A stretch of 60,000 nucleotides of DNA from Takakia lepidozioides (GCA_030704615.1 CM060731.1:73514756-73574755); one strand, 5' to 3'; positions 22,641-34,866 are shown, counted from the first letter of the stretch. The notes: generated by a model not told the origin, from the sequence alone. Program-made: numbers and translations.

Positions 22641-25600
22641 TGAAATGTCTGTTTTCTTGAACACCAGTTGAATATTGTTGTTATGGCAGTTTTGGGTATG
22701 CAGAAGAATGTAAAGTCCAAGCAGGCAGAAACAGATGCAAAGGGCTCTGGAGAAGGGGACGACTCCACAAGAGTTCTGAGAACAGCGAAGACACCGACGA
22801 GCCTGAATTGCACTACCTTGACAAGGTGAAACAACTTATGTCATATCAAAAGGTAAATTCCCAGGAGGTTATTAGGGACATGATCGTCTCTGGAGGACGT
22901 CTTGAAATCCCTCTCTGCCGGATGATCTCCATGCCTGTTGTTCGTCCTCCACTTTCGCATGACATTACCAAGTTGGAAACAGATTTCGTGCACGGGTATA
23001 GAATGGGTGCACAAGTTTTTTACGTCTCACTGAAGGATACTAATGGTCACAGCACAAAAGTGAGCCCAGAGATTACGGACAACTGGGATGATTGCTGGAA
23101 GGATGTGAATGACGATGAGTTCGAGGACTCTCTGCTGCTTGGACATAACACCCAGCAGTTCTGCAACCACATGTTCTATGTCTGGGACGGGAACCATCGT
23201 TTGCTAGCTTGGATGGGGTACATTGCGAAACACCATTCAAAAAGACAAGGACAAGCATTGTGCTATGGAGGCAATGGTTCTGGATCCTGGGAACAACATC
23301 GCCAGACTTTTGACAGCTATGCATGACGTGAACAAGTAGGACTTCCTCAAAAACCCATAGCCTTTCAAATTGCATGTTGTGCGCATTTCAAGTCCAAACG
23401 TTAAATATTTCTTACGTATGCAATGTGTATTCCCTGTTTGCAGATTGACAGAGAAATCACATGTTACTACGAGCGTGGTCCACACACTATTCCGCATTCA
23501 GAGAATTGGTTTGATGAAGCTTGATGAGTTCCGCACAGTGCTACATCCTGATGTCATCAAGAAGTGCGAAACAGGAAGATCTGCAGGGACCTGGTACTCG
23601 TTGACCCGAGATGCATTTTTGGAGTACATGTATGCGGTATGGCCCAAACCACTTCTTCCTATGTTATTACATACAATTTTTCAATTGTATGTCTGCTAAT
23701 CCAATCGTTGATACTTGCAACAAGAACTGGCAGAGGCCGCCGAGAGGGGGAAATCTGAGTACTACCGCACTACAACAGAAGAGCTGAGGACTGCTAAAGG
23801 AGTTGGAGCAGCCATGAAGAAGGAGTACGAGATAAGGAGAACGAAGCTGATGTCGGCCTTCCTGAAGCAATTGAGAATAGTGGATCCCGGACCTGGGGAG
23901 GAGTTCCTTCTCCAAATCAAATCCCACTATGACAAGCATGTACATCCAGAGATGCAACAGGAGAAATTGCACAGACTGGCTCTCTTTATGGTTGACAACC
24001 AGACAAAAGTGAGATGGCTTGAGATTTGGAACTCGGATCAGACGGTGTAGGATCTGAATCAGTTCCCAAAAAGCACAATCCAGCCTGGCACCAAGGTCGA
24101 GGGAATAAGTGATATTGTTTTTGATCAGTGGCTTCACAAGGCCACATTTTGGAGTCAGGTATTTGTGGATTCAAGTTCCTATTGTATATGAAATATCCTA
24201 TAGCTTTGTCATGCGCAATTTTGATACATGTTCCCATTGCAGCTGGAGAAACGCGCCATTCTTGTCCTGGAGCAGAATTTGAAGGACTTGAATATTTCGA
24301 TGGTCTCACCACCACAGATGACCTTGGAGGCGTACATTAGAAAGTGGAAAGGTCTCACGTGGCGGTACTGTTTCTTCTGAGAGTTCTCCAAGGATGGCAA
24401 CATATTGAGGTCAAACGATTTCGACAGTCAAGTTGGAGGGGAGTGGGCGATGATGCGTGTTGTTTACAGGTGCAATGTCATATGCCTATCTAGCACATTC
24501 TTTAAACTTTTGTCATGCCTCATTGAGAGAAGCTTTGTATTTCATTTCTGCTACACAGCAGTATGGTGATGGTCGATACCGATCATCACATCCACTGCAA
24601 TATTCTCCAATCAAACAGTTGTCACTGCTGATCATGTCTTTGTTTCCATCCTTAATCCTGCCTCTGTTATCATAGGCAGTCTGTTTCTGATGAATGAAGT
24701 GATGGTCGGTGCCGACCATCACATTTCCCATTTGTGCAGTCTACATAATCATAAGGATTTTCCAACCCATGTTGCATTCTCTCTCATGTGAAAGTGATGA
24801 TCGCCACCGATCAACACTTTCTTCTGCTTTCTGATATCTTGTTTTGGGGGATGGTGTTATTTTGAGCCTCCGCAGGTACACTAAATATGTGTTGATGGAA
24901 GGAAAACACCTGAGTGGAATCCCAGATTACCTGGACATGTGGTCCGACCCTGCCAACGATCCCACCATGTACACAGCTGGTATCTTGAGGGAATGTAATC
25001 CTGCCCACTTCAGGGACTGTGGATGGTACCTCGACTGCCCTCCAGAGCACACGACATTTCAAGAGCAGCAAATGAAGTATATGAACAACCATGCGGAGAT
25101 GCTGGCACCTTTGAACGACGAAGAGTACCAGAGGAACATTGCTTCATTGGCCGCCAAGGAGCCCGATGTGCAGGCAACTCCACAGAAAGGCAGGAAGGCG
25201 GGTCGAAAGGGGAAAGATCCAAAGGCTCCGGAGGTAGTAGCCAAGTCACCTGGGAAGCCTAAGGACAAAGAGAAGGAGAAGGCTAAGGGGAAGGAGAAGG
25301 CGAAGGAGAAAGAGTCGGAAAAGGAGAAAGGTGAGGACAAGGAGAAAGATGAGACCGCTGGGAGGTACACCCTCACTGTTCAATGTCCATTCGATGCCAA
25401 GCCACACCCTTCCCGTGCGGACTTGGCAGGGCAGATCAAGATTGTGAATGAGGGATGGCTGGCGATGATGGAGACTCGGAGAAAGAGTTACTCGGGGGTG
25501 CCATCACCAACTTGGGATAACATGATTTCATTTCTTAATCTGGTAAGAATCTTCCTCTTCACATGGGACTTTCGAATTTTGTGTATGCCAATGTAGATGA

Positions 25601-27121
25601 TGGTTTCTATTGGGACCCTCATTTCTGTTTGACTTGAAATTATACCGGTATGCTGTAGGTGAGCAATGGTCCCTCATTCGTATGCGGTGTTCAGAAACCC
25701 TTTGCCGCTGACATGGTCATCCTTGACATCCTAGACGGCCTGCCTGTCCCCGACGTTCCTCCAAAGGGAAAGACTCCATCTTGGAACAGATTCGATGAGA
25801 ACTACTAGAGTTGGGTATTCGGTTCTGCAATAATTTCCTTTCAGATGCAGGAACGCTTTTGTTCTTCCAGTCATGTGATAAGGATAGTCGTAGGGGTCTG
25901 GCATCATACCTGAAGCCGTCTGGGTTCGAAATTCTGAGGACATGGAATTGTGTGAACATCCTGTACCTTCTGAAAGGTGGTTGCCCTGGACAGCTGGTAT
26001 GGCACCGCCCTACTCTGAACTGTTTCCCAATGTCTTTTCAGTTGTTTCTGCTGGCTTGCTCTACCACCATATGTGATGATCGACACCGATCATCACAAAA
26101 ACATTCCATTGTAGTTTACATTTGCAATCCATGTTCTGTTCTTTCCTGCGCCAAAATTTCTTTCGAATTTCTATGTCTCACTCCTACCTTGCATCTTTGC
26201 TAGACAAGGATGTTTGAGGCAATCTGTCTGAGGCGGATTTGCACTTCCAAAATACCTTCATCCAGTCGCAGCTTTGAAATTTCCGACCAGGGTGTTTTGT
26301 CAACCCCCCATATGAACCGCATGTGGATGACATGTTGTACAATTTCATGCACTCCAGTCAAACAGCCAAAAGACCAGATGGGTTTCCGTGGAGAGGTGCA
26401 AGGGAGAGAACCCCAACGTTCATGCAGACGCTCTTGGGGTCATGCAGCCACCATTCTGCAAGGGTGGTCGACCTCACACTATCCACAGGTTCGTTGGTTC
26501 AATACTGTTTCCATTCTGAAGATCTTCCAGTTTGCATCCGATTTTGCATCCTCTACAACCATCTTGAGGCTTTCTGTCTTGGCAGGTGCGACTTACCATG
26601 CTTGCAAGGTGGTGGGAGAAGCCTTTTTGGCATGGAGGGCGACACCGAACTATTCAAGAGTGTCCTCCTCCCTCTTGTGTCTGGCTCTACGTCTGACACA
26701 TAGACCGAACAAATTCAAATAAGAAATGGTGAGGATACCGAGGATAAGCAGATCAACAACGACTTCTTATGTGAGTAAGTCGGCCATGGAAATGTCATTC
26801 CAGTTTGGGTGCTTGTTCAATTTTGCATACATCAAAATTGCAGTAATAACTTTTATCATGCTTTGACTTGTAGGAACGGCAGCGATGGATCTTCAGGAGA
26901 AACCCCCATTTGTGCCGAGACTGTTTTCGACAATCCCCTTTCCACTTTTGTGCTTCATGTCTATGCCGAAGCAATGGCACTTTGAAATGGCCGAGGCTCT
27001 ATCCCCTGACTTCTTATTGCCCGATCGCAGGAGTAGCCATCGTAGATCCGGAGTTCTGAAATTCTTGGACTTGGATGCAGTGGACGCGGGGATACATTGT
27101 ACTGACTCTGGATCAGACTGA

Positions 27122-27589
27122 ACTTCGCATTTTTTTTGTTCAATTTATATCCTATTCGGAACTCATTGCCTCATTGCATTTGTTCCGGCAGAAAAAAAGG
27201 TGATTCAAACAATCTACTCGGATTCAAATGTCAATCTTCATGAATCCATCCCCTCAACCCCTCACCCTCATGTCATATCCATTATGCATTCATCTATTGT
27301 GTATTCATGCATCCTCCATTCAAGAATGTTTTCCACCATTCAACATCCATCCCACATTCATCCATTCGCTTGCATTGTTCCCACATATCCATAAATTTCT
27401 CAACCACTCTACATTCATCCATCCTGCATTCAATTGTTGCTTTCAGGTGGGGATGACCACTTCCTTTTATTATTTCGTCGAACTTGTTTCCGCGGTTGAG
27501 GGTGCTCTTCCGCAAAAATACAGATTGGCGCGCGTTAACGTGGCTTTTAAGCTCGATGACGTGGAGTGATCCCGGTGATGTGGCGTTTG
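27122..27589. other. 3' flank of the methyltransferase gene, no gene seen
   Basis: Contains a CATTCATCCAT-like low-complexity stretch (about 27255-27440) made of imperfect 6-10 bp units. No gene recognised. Confidence 0.5.
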
Positions 27590-27645
27590 TTCAAGGTGAA
27601 ATGGCGTGAGCGCGGTTGCGCTCACGCCACTAGGCTCACGCTGAG
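27590..27645. repeat. GCGTGAGCG...CGCTCACGC hairpin
   Basis: GGCGTGAGCGCGGTTGCGCTCACGCC (about 27603-27628) is a strong inverted repeat, followed by TAGGCTCACGC. Read on the minus strand it resembles the block at 15,727 (GCGTGAGCC, then GCGTGAGCGC and GCTCACGC). Confidence 0.75.
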
Positions 27646-27764
27646 GCATCCCTAGAAAACTCGCAAGGTTTCAGGTCGTGTAGGTGTCACGAAGAAGACA
27701 ATATAAGTCTGCAATTCCTCTGGTAGCATTGTCCCTTTCTGAAATACAAGTCCGCAATGGACTC

Positions 27765-28250
27765 ATGCACAGTCTCCCAATGGACTCCTCCAGTCTCCAC
27801 AATCCCAGCACACTCCGGCACAAACTCCCATCAGACGGCTGCAGAGTCCCACAATGGACTCCTGCACAGTCTCCCAACGGACTCCCACACAGTCTCCCAA
27901 GCATAGTCTCCCAGCGGACTCACACACAGTCTCCCAACAGAGTCACAGTCAACAGACTGCGAACGCCAGTAAGCCAGTCTGCTGCCCACTCCGAACGTCT
28001 GCTCACCACACTTCCACCTCATCCCTGCAACTCTCCCAACAGACTGCTGGACAGACTAAGTCTCAAGCAGACTCATCCACAACAGCAGACTCAAAATGGA
28101 CAGGCTCCAGTGGACTACCTCCCTAACGACTCATGCCAATCCAGCGTCCCAGCGGACTCATGGACATGGTGCCTACCAGACTAGGTACCAGACCCACTAG
28201 TCCTAGCCTCGGCAGCATACTGCTCGCACATTCAAGCTCAGCAGACTTGG
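27765..28250. repeat. CAGTCTCCCAAYGGACTC / CAGACT repeat array
   Basis: Imperfect copies of CAGTCTCCCAACGGACTC, CAACAGACTG and related forms lie in the space between the convergent methyltransferase and unknown genes. They are of the same family as the array in the transposase intron. Further patches: about 28880-28945, 29045-29070, 29510-29665. Confidence 0.82.
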
Positions 28251-28428
28251 GTGCACAGTGCATGGAAAAATTGACACCATTGTGTCCATTGAGTTTAGTG
28301 ACAACATTACAAAACATGCTAGCACCCACAGTACACAAAAGTGTTCATCACCACTGGAATAGTAAACGAAAAGACTCGCATTTTTTATTTCGGTACACAG
28401 ACTTCACATGACAAGTACATCATACTCA

Positions 28429-31400
28429 TGAGAGCAGTTTCTCTACATTGTCCAACCCCCGCACAATATACTGGGCACACTGCATTCGCTGCCCAAGTGC
28501 AAACTTGAAAGTAAACCAGTCCTTCGTGAAAGGTGTTCCTCTCTCTGGCTTTGCAGTCTTGGAGACATTTCCTCTGACTTTTACCCACTCATAAAACACT
28601 TGAATGAATGACATGACGTAAAGCCACACTTCCAACTGAATGGTTGCTGGGTCACATCAGGCGCGTGGAACTGAAATGCTTGGACAATCTCATGTCCATC
28701 GAGTACCCTAAGCACTCAGCATGAAGCTTCCGAATCCACCCTAGAACAAAGGGATAACTATGCGAGTCCCTGATAGAGTTCAGGTGAGTGTAATAGCCCT
28801 TGCGGAGGTCGATGATACAAACACTCCAATGCCCCCTGCAATGGTATCAAACAACATGGCGTCATTGCACAATCATGATGGGCAGACTCAGCAGACTGAC
28901 ACTCAACAGACCGACCACTCAGCTAACTCAGCACTCAGCTGACTCGGCATACTCAATCTTCAAACCCAGTCCACTGCACAAATACAGAGGTCAACTTAAT
29001 CGCTCAGAGTCAAGACGACACTGTGAAACCATACTATGACTCAGGAGACAGTCTCAGCAGACTCGGAAGAGTTCTTACTCGTCCCCGATTGGCACCAAAA
29101 TGAAATCGCACTCTTTCAAGCCCTTGCCCAGTCGTTCAGTGCTAAGGCAACCTTTCAAGACCTCCAAAAGGCTTTCACGTTGCCCCACCCCCAATGACTT
29201 CAACACCGTCCACGTCGACGTTGGAAGAACAACAATAGTGTTGGTGAATGCAGCCTCAACCGACTTCTCATAGAATCGACACCACAGCTCCAGGAGTCTA
29301 TCTGTGCACTCCGACTCAACCTTTTGGAGCGCCTTTATGTCATCCGGTGACAGTCCGCATTCAAATCGTGGGTCCCTTTCAAAAAACATCAGCATAGAAT
29401 TACCCGCCTTGACGTGCAGAGCATGTGCTTTGCCAAACCGAGCACCCATCCTGCACAGAGCAGACCATCCTTTGGGAAGCCTCATGTACTGAACAGACTG
29501 ACGCCAACATGGTACCAAACACTCTATAGGCTGAACAGTTCATCAGACTGACAAGACTAACCACAACAGACAATGATGAAACCAGCAACAGACTGACCAG
29601 CGAGCAGACTGACCACAACAGAGCGCAAAGCACTTAACGACAAAGACAGACGAGGAGACTGAGCACAATACTCACCTGTGCTGCTCCAGGAAACGACCCA
29701 TATCTTTGTCCATGTCCAAGGCCAGCTTACGGTTCTTGTTCATAAAGACGCCAGACTTTTTCTTTGCCGGTCTCTTGGTACTCGGACCCTCCTCGACCTC
29801 CTCAGCATGGTCCACGACAGTCAGCTTCTTGGCTTTGCCTCTCCTCTGGGAAGCAGGGACAGCTGTAGGTGGGCTGGATAGAGCAGACAAACGCAGCGCT
29901 GCCGCCCTACTTCGCAATAGAGGCTGGTCACCCCCACACCTTTCTTGGTTATCAATCCCACGTTTGCAGCATGGGCGAAAGATGTTATGTCCTCAGAAAT
30001 AGACAGTCTGTCGACGGAGGGACAATCATCCTATGAGGATACCGAGCAAAATGGCGAATTAGCCTAATTTCACAATGTGCTAAAACATAAACAACAATGC
30101 TGAAAGAGGAAATGGCACAACCTGCCCAAGGGGTGAGGGAGCAGACTCCATGTAATCCAGCGCTATACCAAATGGTGTCTGCGCCGCATGTGGTTCCTTG
30201 TCAGTGTGCCTGCTAGCATGTTCAGTCTGTTGCTCAATGTGGGCAGTCTGCTCGGCCGCCGGTTCCTCGTCAATCCTTTCGTCTGTGAACTGTGCAGTCT
30301 GCTGGCAACTCTGCGGTTCAGTCTCTTCCTCAATGTGGGCAGTGTGCTTGGTGGCAGGTTGGTCGTCAGTCCTTCCCTCTGTGAACTGTGCAATGTGCTG
30401 GTCAGGTCGTGCAATCTGAACTGTGCAATCAGAGCTGAGCTGTGCAGTCTGCCGCTCCGAGCTATCCTGGTTAGTCCTTCCCTCTGTGACCTGTGCAGTC
30501 TGCTGGTTAGTCTGCGGTTCAGTATGCTCATCAATGAAGACAATATGCTGCCCCGCCACAGGTTGCTCGGCAGTCCTTCCATATGTCGACTGTTCAGTGT
30601 GCTGGTCAGTCTGGTGGACAGCCAGCTGGGTGTTCGGATCTCCATGGACTTGGGAAACATCAAGAACATGTATGGAAGACCCACCGGCAATTGCTTCCTC
30701 AGACTCTTCTGTAAGATCTATGATACGGTTTTGCATTCCCAGATTGAGTTCGGTCATCACGTAAGACTTATCTATGGCTTTCGCCACTGAGAGCACAAAA
30801 ACGGGACTGAGCTAGAAGGTCATAGAAGGCAGGCCACAAGGAGCTGGATAAGAATGCTTTACTAGTGACCTGATGACGTCGTCAGCGAATGTGCCTGGGG
30901 GAAAAGTGGACTCGGTCAAAACACTCATACTGGTAGATCCAAAAACATGTTGTTGGGAACTCAGCACAAATTTGTCCACAGGGTCCCGGTGATGCCAGTA
31001 TATCCGAGTCTGTTGCACAATCCAGGGAACAGACTGGCTGTTAGTCTCCTGGACAGTTTGCTCGGCCATGTGCTGAGTGGGTTCGCCAGTGTGCTGCACA
31101 GTCTGCTGAGGGGCAATCTGCTGGCTGGATTGGCCGGTCTGCTGCACAGTCTGCTGAGGGGCAGTCTGGTGGCCATGTTCGCTGGTCTGCTGCACAGTCG
31201 GCTGAGGGGCAGTCTATTGGCCGGTCTGTTTTCCGGTCTGCTGCAAAGTCTGCAAAGTTCGTTGCCCACTCAGAACTGTTTGCACATACTGAGTATGTGT
31301 GTGTGGGGCAGTCTGGTGGGAGTGATCCGGCCTATTACCCGGGACGGTCTGGTGCATATGCTCGGTCTCCAGCACTTGGGCAGTCTGCCCACATGTGTCG

Positions 31401-31843
31401 TGGGGAATATGTTGTTGGACATTCTTGTGGCCAGTCTGCTGGATAGTCTCCCGAACTCCTTGTAAAGCCAGGACAAGGTCCCTTGCACCTCTGGCAAAAG
31501 AGTCAAAAGCAGCCTGCAGTTGCTTGTATCCCAGATCAACTCGCCCTGCAACACATGTTTATGCAAATGTGAACTTCTAAAAAAGTTGGCAAAAGAAATG
31601 GAGCTGAAACACGAAAGTTGCCCAGAACATTTTACCTTCCAAGAGATTTCCGACGAGGTCAATGTCCTTGATTTTCCGGCACAGGCATGCTCCATCGAGA
31701 TGAGCAATGGCGCCGATGCGGTCTTTAGTTGGGGTCCCATACCATAGGACTTTGAAGACATTGGGATTCTGCAAAACAATGTCGAATACTGCTCGCTCCA
31801 TCACCAATGCAAACCAGTGCAATGCGTCATCCACCACAAACTT
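28429..31843 (-). pseudogene. Unrecognised gene, 3' half (split by the retroelement)
   Basis: Family unknown. Read right to left, the likely exons are: 31843 to about 31635 (KFVVDDALHWFALVMERAVF onward, after an acceptor TTCACAG); about 31545-30830 (LGYKQLQAAFDSF, then a long Gln/Thr-rich repeat, then FADDVIRSLVKHSYP); about 30796-30130 (NRIIDLTEESEE, then Gln/Thr repeats); about 29925-29680 (basic, RRGKAKKLTV and KRPAKKKSG, nuclear-signal-like); about 29500-29085 (SPDDIKALQKVESECTDRL and ECDFILVPIGDE, ending at a GTAAGA donor); and a last exon ending at 28429 (EVWLYVMSFIQVFYEWVKV). The Gln/Thr stretches are the CAGTC repeat translated. There is an in-frame TAG in the repeat at about 31213-31215 and a probable frame change near 28645. 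It converges with the methyltransferase gene. Confidence 0.5.
30200..31470. repeat. CAGTCTGCTGG repeat inside coding exons
   Basis: Dense imperfect copies of CAGTCTGCTGGNCNGT lie in two exons (about 30200-30620 and 31010-31470) of the minus-strand gene. They stay open and encode QQTxQQT-like runs. The unit is the same as in the introns, so one repeat has spread into both exons and introns. Confidence 0.85.
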
Positions 31844-31856
31844 CTGTGAATGGTCT

Positions 31857-32183
31857 TGTCAAGTTATTTTACCACTAGTGTGAAACTAGCTAGGAAATAG
31901 CTAGCTTTTACATATTGACATTTGGGATTGGCCCAAGTGTCAATCCAGGGGTCAAGGCAGATTTAGGCCCTGGAGTGGTTATCTTCACGGCAAGCGCGGA
32001 AGGCTCATCTTTCTCGAGTTGAGCCTCACCGCGCCTAGCTATGGCGCCGTAGTGTGGATTCCCCATGGCGTGGGGTGCACTTGGCTTGACTTGTATTTGA
32101 GTGATGAGGTTATATATGCATGAGTTTATGCTTCAGCTTTGTGAGCTCGCATGAGCTTGTGCTTGTATTCTTCTTCTTTATCA
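31857..32183 (+). repeat. Terminal segment A, copy 1
   Basis: TGTCAAGTTATTTTACC to TTCTTTATCA. It differs from copy 3 (48110-48436) by about one base. Copy 2 (38128-38459) differs more, for example GTGTAAAACT, GGGGGCCTGG and TTTTCTCTCG. It contains a TATA-like box and looks like the promoter part of an LTR. Confidence 0.85.
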
Positions 32184-34866
32184 CTCGAGAAAGATCAGCT
32201 CGTATCTGTGAGTGCCAGATACGAGTTAGTTGTAGCACTTGTGGTTTTTTCTTGAGAATGAGAGAAACCAAGTTGTTATGCAAGGAGCACCGTGGAGCTC
32301 CTGGTTGTTAGAAGCGGAGGCGATGTGGGTTACGAGCTGGTAGACCTTGGCATTCGATCTTCAACTTCAGAGATGAAAGCACCATACTGCAGGTAATTCC
32401 AGAGCACCTTGATGGTTTCAGATTGTGTACATGCACGAGCAAGCACGATTGGGAAGAGGACCAGTCAAGAGCAGGTTATAGTGGCTTCGGTGGCAAAGAT
32501 GAGAACTGGACTTGGGAATGCGAGCTTTCATTGTGTGAAGGATTGCAAGACCAAGCGAAAGGGCTGATTTGGCTTGGGGCAAATCAGTGCACTTTGTGGA
32601 GTATAGTGAGATTGGGTTTCAATCTCGAGCTTCAGCATTGAGAGGGCTCTTGTCATGGCAAGAGCAAGGCTGGAACAGGAGCTAAGAGGTGCGACAAGGC
32701 CATGGAATGTGCACCTAGGGTTTCAGAGCTTGGAAGAAGAGCTCTTGCACCACAAGAGAAGTGTCTTGTGGCTGGAAATGTAAGCCTTAGGGTTTCAGGA
32801 GCTTGGCAAAGGCTGTGGAGTGCTTAGTCTTGTCTTAGAGAGCATCAAGGAGCCAAGGAGCCAAGATAGGGGGATGATATCTCTTGTGTGAAGAGGTTGC
32901 ATGTGTGGAGCATGTATTCAGCTCATTGAAGCTTCCATCTTCAAGCTTGGAGGGCAAGCAAGGAAGAGGGAAGGGCTGACTTCTCTTATGTGAGGGCAAT
33001 GCATGTGTGGAGCATGCTATCAGCCTGGTGAAGGCTTGCACTTTCAGGTGTGGGAATGCAAGAAAGGAAGGTCTAGGGCTGGTTTCCACTTGGAGTGAAA
33101 GAAAAGCACTTGTAGGGCCTATGTGAGTTGGGGTTTCAATTTCAAGCTTGAAGGGAGCGCAACTATTGAAGCAGCAGGTGTAGGGGGCTGGAATAGGCTC
33201 TAAGACAGATGCTATGGCCAAGGAGAGTGCTTGAATGAGTGCTCACAAGGGCTGGGAACCAGCAGGGCTTGGTTGTTTGCCATTGAGTTTAGTGGCGTGT
33301 TTGGGGAGGCTAAGTGAGAAAGAAGGCTAAGTGAGAAAGAAGGCTTGGTTTGTGGCAATCACCTCATGGCTTAGGGCTACTATGGTGGTGTGTGGGAGCC
33401 GAAAGAGCAAGAATACCTTGCTGATTTCCTCACAGCCGCCATAGCTCGGTGGAAAGAAGCCTAGAGTCCAAGAGACACAAACCCTAGCTTGGCGTGGCTA
33501 AACCCCTTGGAGAAATGGCTAAACTGCCAGAGCGGCCATGGATGGGGTTGTGACGGGCTGTGAGGGGCTATGTCAGGCTGTGCCCAGTGGCCTGTGGGGC
33601 TATGACGGGCTGTGCGGGGCTGTGACAGGCTGTGCCCAATGGCCTGTGGGGCTGTGACGGGCTGTGCGGGGCTGTGACGGGCTGTGCGGGGCTGTGACAG
33701 GCTGTGCCCAATGGCCTGTGGGGCTGTGACGGGCTGCGAGGGGCTGTGACAGGCTGTGCCCATGGCCTTGGGGCTGTGATGGACTGTGAGGGGCTGTGAC
33801 AGGCCGTGCCTGAGGCCTTTGAGGCTGTGACAGGCTGTGAGGGGCTGTGACAGGCCGTGCCTGAGGCCTTTGGGGATGTGACGGGCTGTGACAGGCCGTA
33901 CCTGAGGCCTTTGGGGGCTGTGACGGGCTGTGAGGGGTTGTGTCAGGCCGTGCCTGAGGCCTGTGGGGCTATGAGGGGCTGTGAGGGGCTGTGACAGGCT
34001 GTGCCCGTGGCCTTTGGGGCTGTGAGGGGCTGTGACAGGCCGTGCCTGAGGCATGTGGGGCTATGACGGGCTGTGAGGGGCTGTGACAGGCTGTGCCCAG
34101 TGGCCTGTGGGACTGTGACGGCTGTGACCAGTGAGCTGTGTGGGCCTGTGCTGGTCTGTGGTGGCCCGTGTTGACATGTGGACGGTCTGTGCTGACTCGT
34201 GGAGGCACTGGTGGACTGCCTAAGGACTGGCATGTGGTCTGGAAGGCCGAATTTTGAAGCTCGTGGAGGGCGGTTTGAGGAGTATCTTCATGATATTGCC
34301 ATGGTCATGCAAGTGAGGGAAGAGAGGAGAGGAAGAGTGTTGGGATTGAGGGCATGCTGGGGTTAGGCATTGCTTTAGCTTCTCTTCCTTGTAGTTTCCA
34401 CCCTCTCATTAGGCCAAGACCTTTCCGTAGGTGGAGGCAAGAGTCAGTCCGGGTTTGGGCTGGGGTATCCTTGCAGGAGCAACACCGTGGAGTTGTTTTT
34501 GGTGTGGGGGAGTTGTCGTTCTGATTTCTTGTGTTTGGATCCCCTCCATACCTGCATGCTTGACTGTGCGCTATGCTAGTTTTGTGTGGGCGCTTGTTTT
34601 TATAGGTGATTGGTCCGGATTTGATCACTGGCCAGTCCTAGAGCATGCTGTCGATGGTGAGGCTGGGGTGATGACCAGCCAGACCATCATTGTTTCTCCT
34701 GTGGTGAGGTTGGAGGTGATGACCAGCCAACCATAGGAGTGCTTGCGGTGGATGCAGGTACAGGTGTAGGCTATGTTAGGAACTTAGTATTCCAAACCAT
34801 AAGCCGCAACAGGTTCTCTACCCGGTTACCTTGTGGAGAGGGGGTTAGGAACATGTTCATGACCGG
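32184..34866 (+). other. Long untranslated leader of retroelement unit 1
   Basis: It holds AG-rich units such as GGTGAAGGCTTGCACTTTCAGG and GAGCATG (about 32900-33090), then a GC-rich array (see separate entry). A 440-bp piece (about 34314-34755) is absent from unit 2. The frames here look like ORFs only because the repeats lack stops. No gene is seen. Confidence 0.6.
33530..34215. repeat. GGCTGTGACGGGCTGTG array
   Basis: About 40 imperfect copies of GGGCTGTGA(C/G)(A/G)GGCTGTG interleaved with GTGCCTGAGGCCTTTGG. Unit 2 has a shorter version (about 39995-40260), so the array length differs between copies. Confidence 0.85.

Larger units (their letters stand above)
20576..27121 (+). pseudogene. 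ParB/sulfiredoxin-like domain fused to amino-type DNA methyltransferase (degenerate, multi-exon)
   Basis: The N-terminal exons (20576 to about 21071, then about 21164-21260) are charged and basic, ending KRKAAEGDPSDAATKPKKAK. From about 22690 a domain reads GRLEIPLCRMISMPVVRPPL and VWDGNHRLLAW (DGNHR at 23186-23200), the layout of ParB/Srx-fold domains. Further exons: about 23444-23637, 23725-24162, 24242-24468, 24876-25541 and from 25660, with a Lys/Glu-rich linker at 25258-25355. A methyltransferase module follows: VILDILDGLPVP (about 25716-25740, where a D-x-P-Y motif is expected), TLLFFQSCDKD, GFEILRTWNCVN, NPPYEPH (26302-26322) and VVDLTLSTG (26465-26488). The SAM site comes after the catalytic motif, as in permuted class-beta N4-cytosine/N6-adenine enzymes. 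Splice sites fit GT/AG at most joins. Frame changes lie at about 22770, 23245, 23515, 25810 and 26625. In-frame stops lie at about 24048 and 24379. Presumed role: modifying element DNA. Confidence 0.65.

Noticed and set aside
25059-25376. Minus-strand Ser/Phe/Leu-rich ORF resembling membrane segments
   Set aside because: It is the antisense of the Lys/Glu-rich linker of the methyltransferase gene; GAR-rich codons read backwards give Ser, Phe and Leu.
22690-27121. Bacterial contamination as source of the ParB-methyltransferase
   Set aside because: Exons are separated by introns with GT/AG borders, and the gene lies between matching eukaryotic transposon ends.
33461-34233. Long minus-strand ORFs rich in SQPLTAPHSP
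   Set aside because: They are the GC-rich GGCTGTGACGGG array read in the stop-free direction, with no start context or family, inside the retroelement leader.
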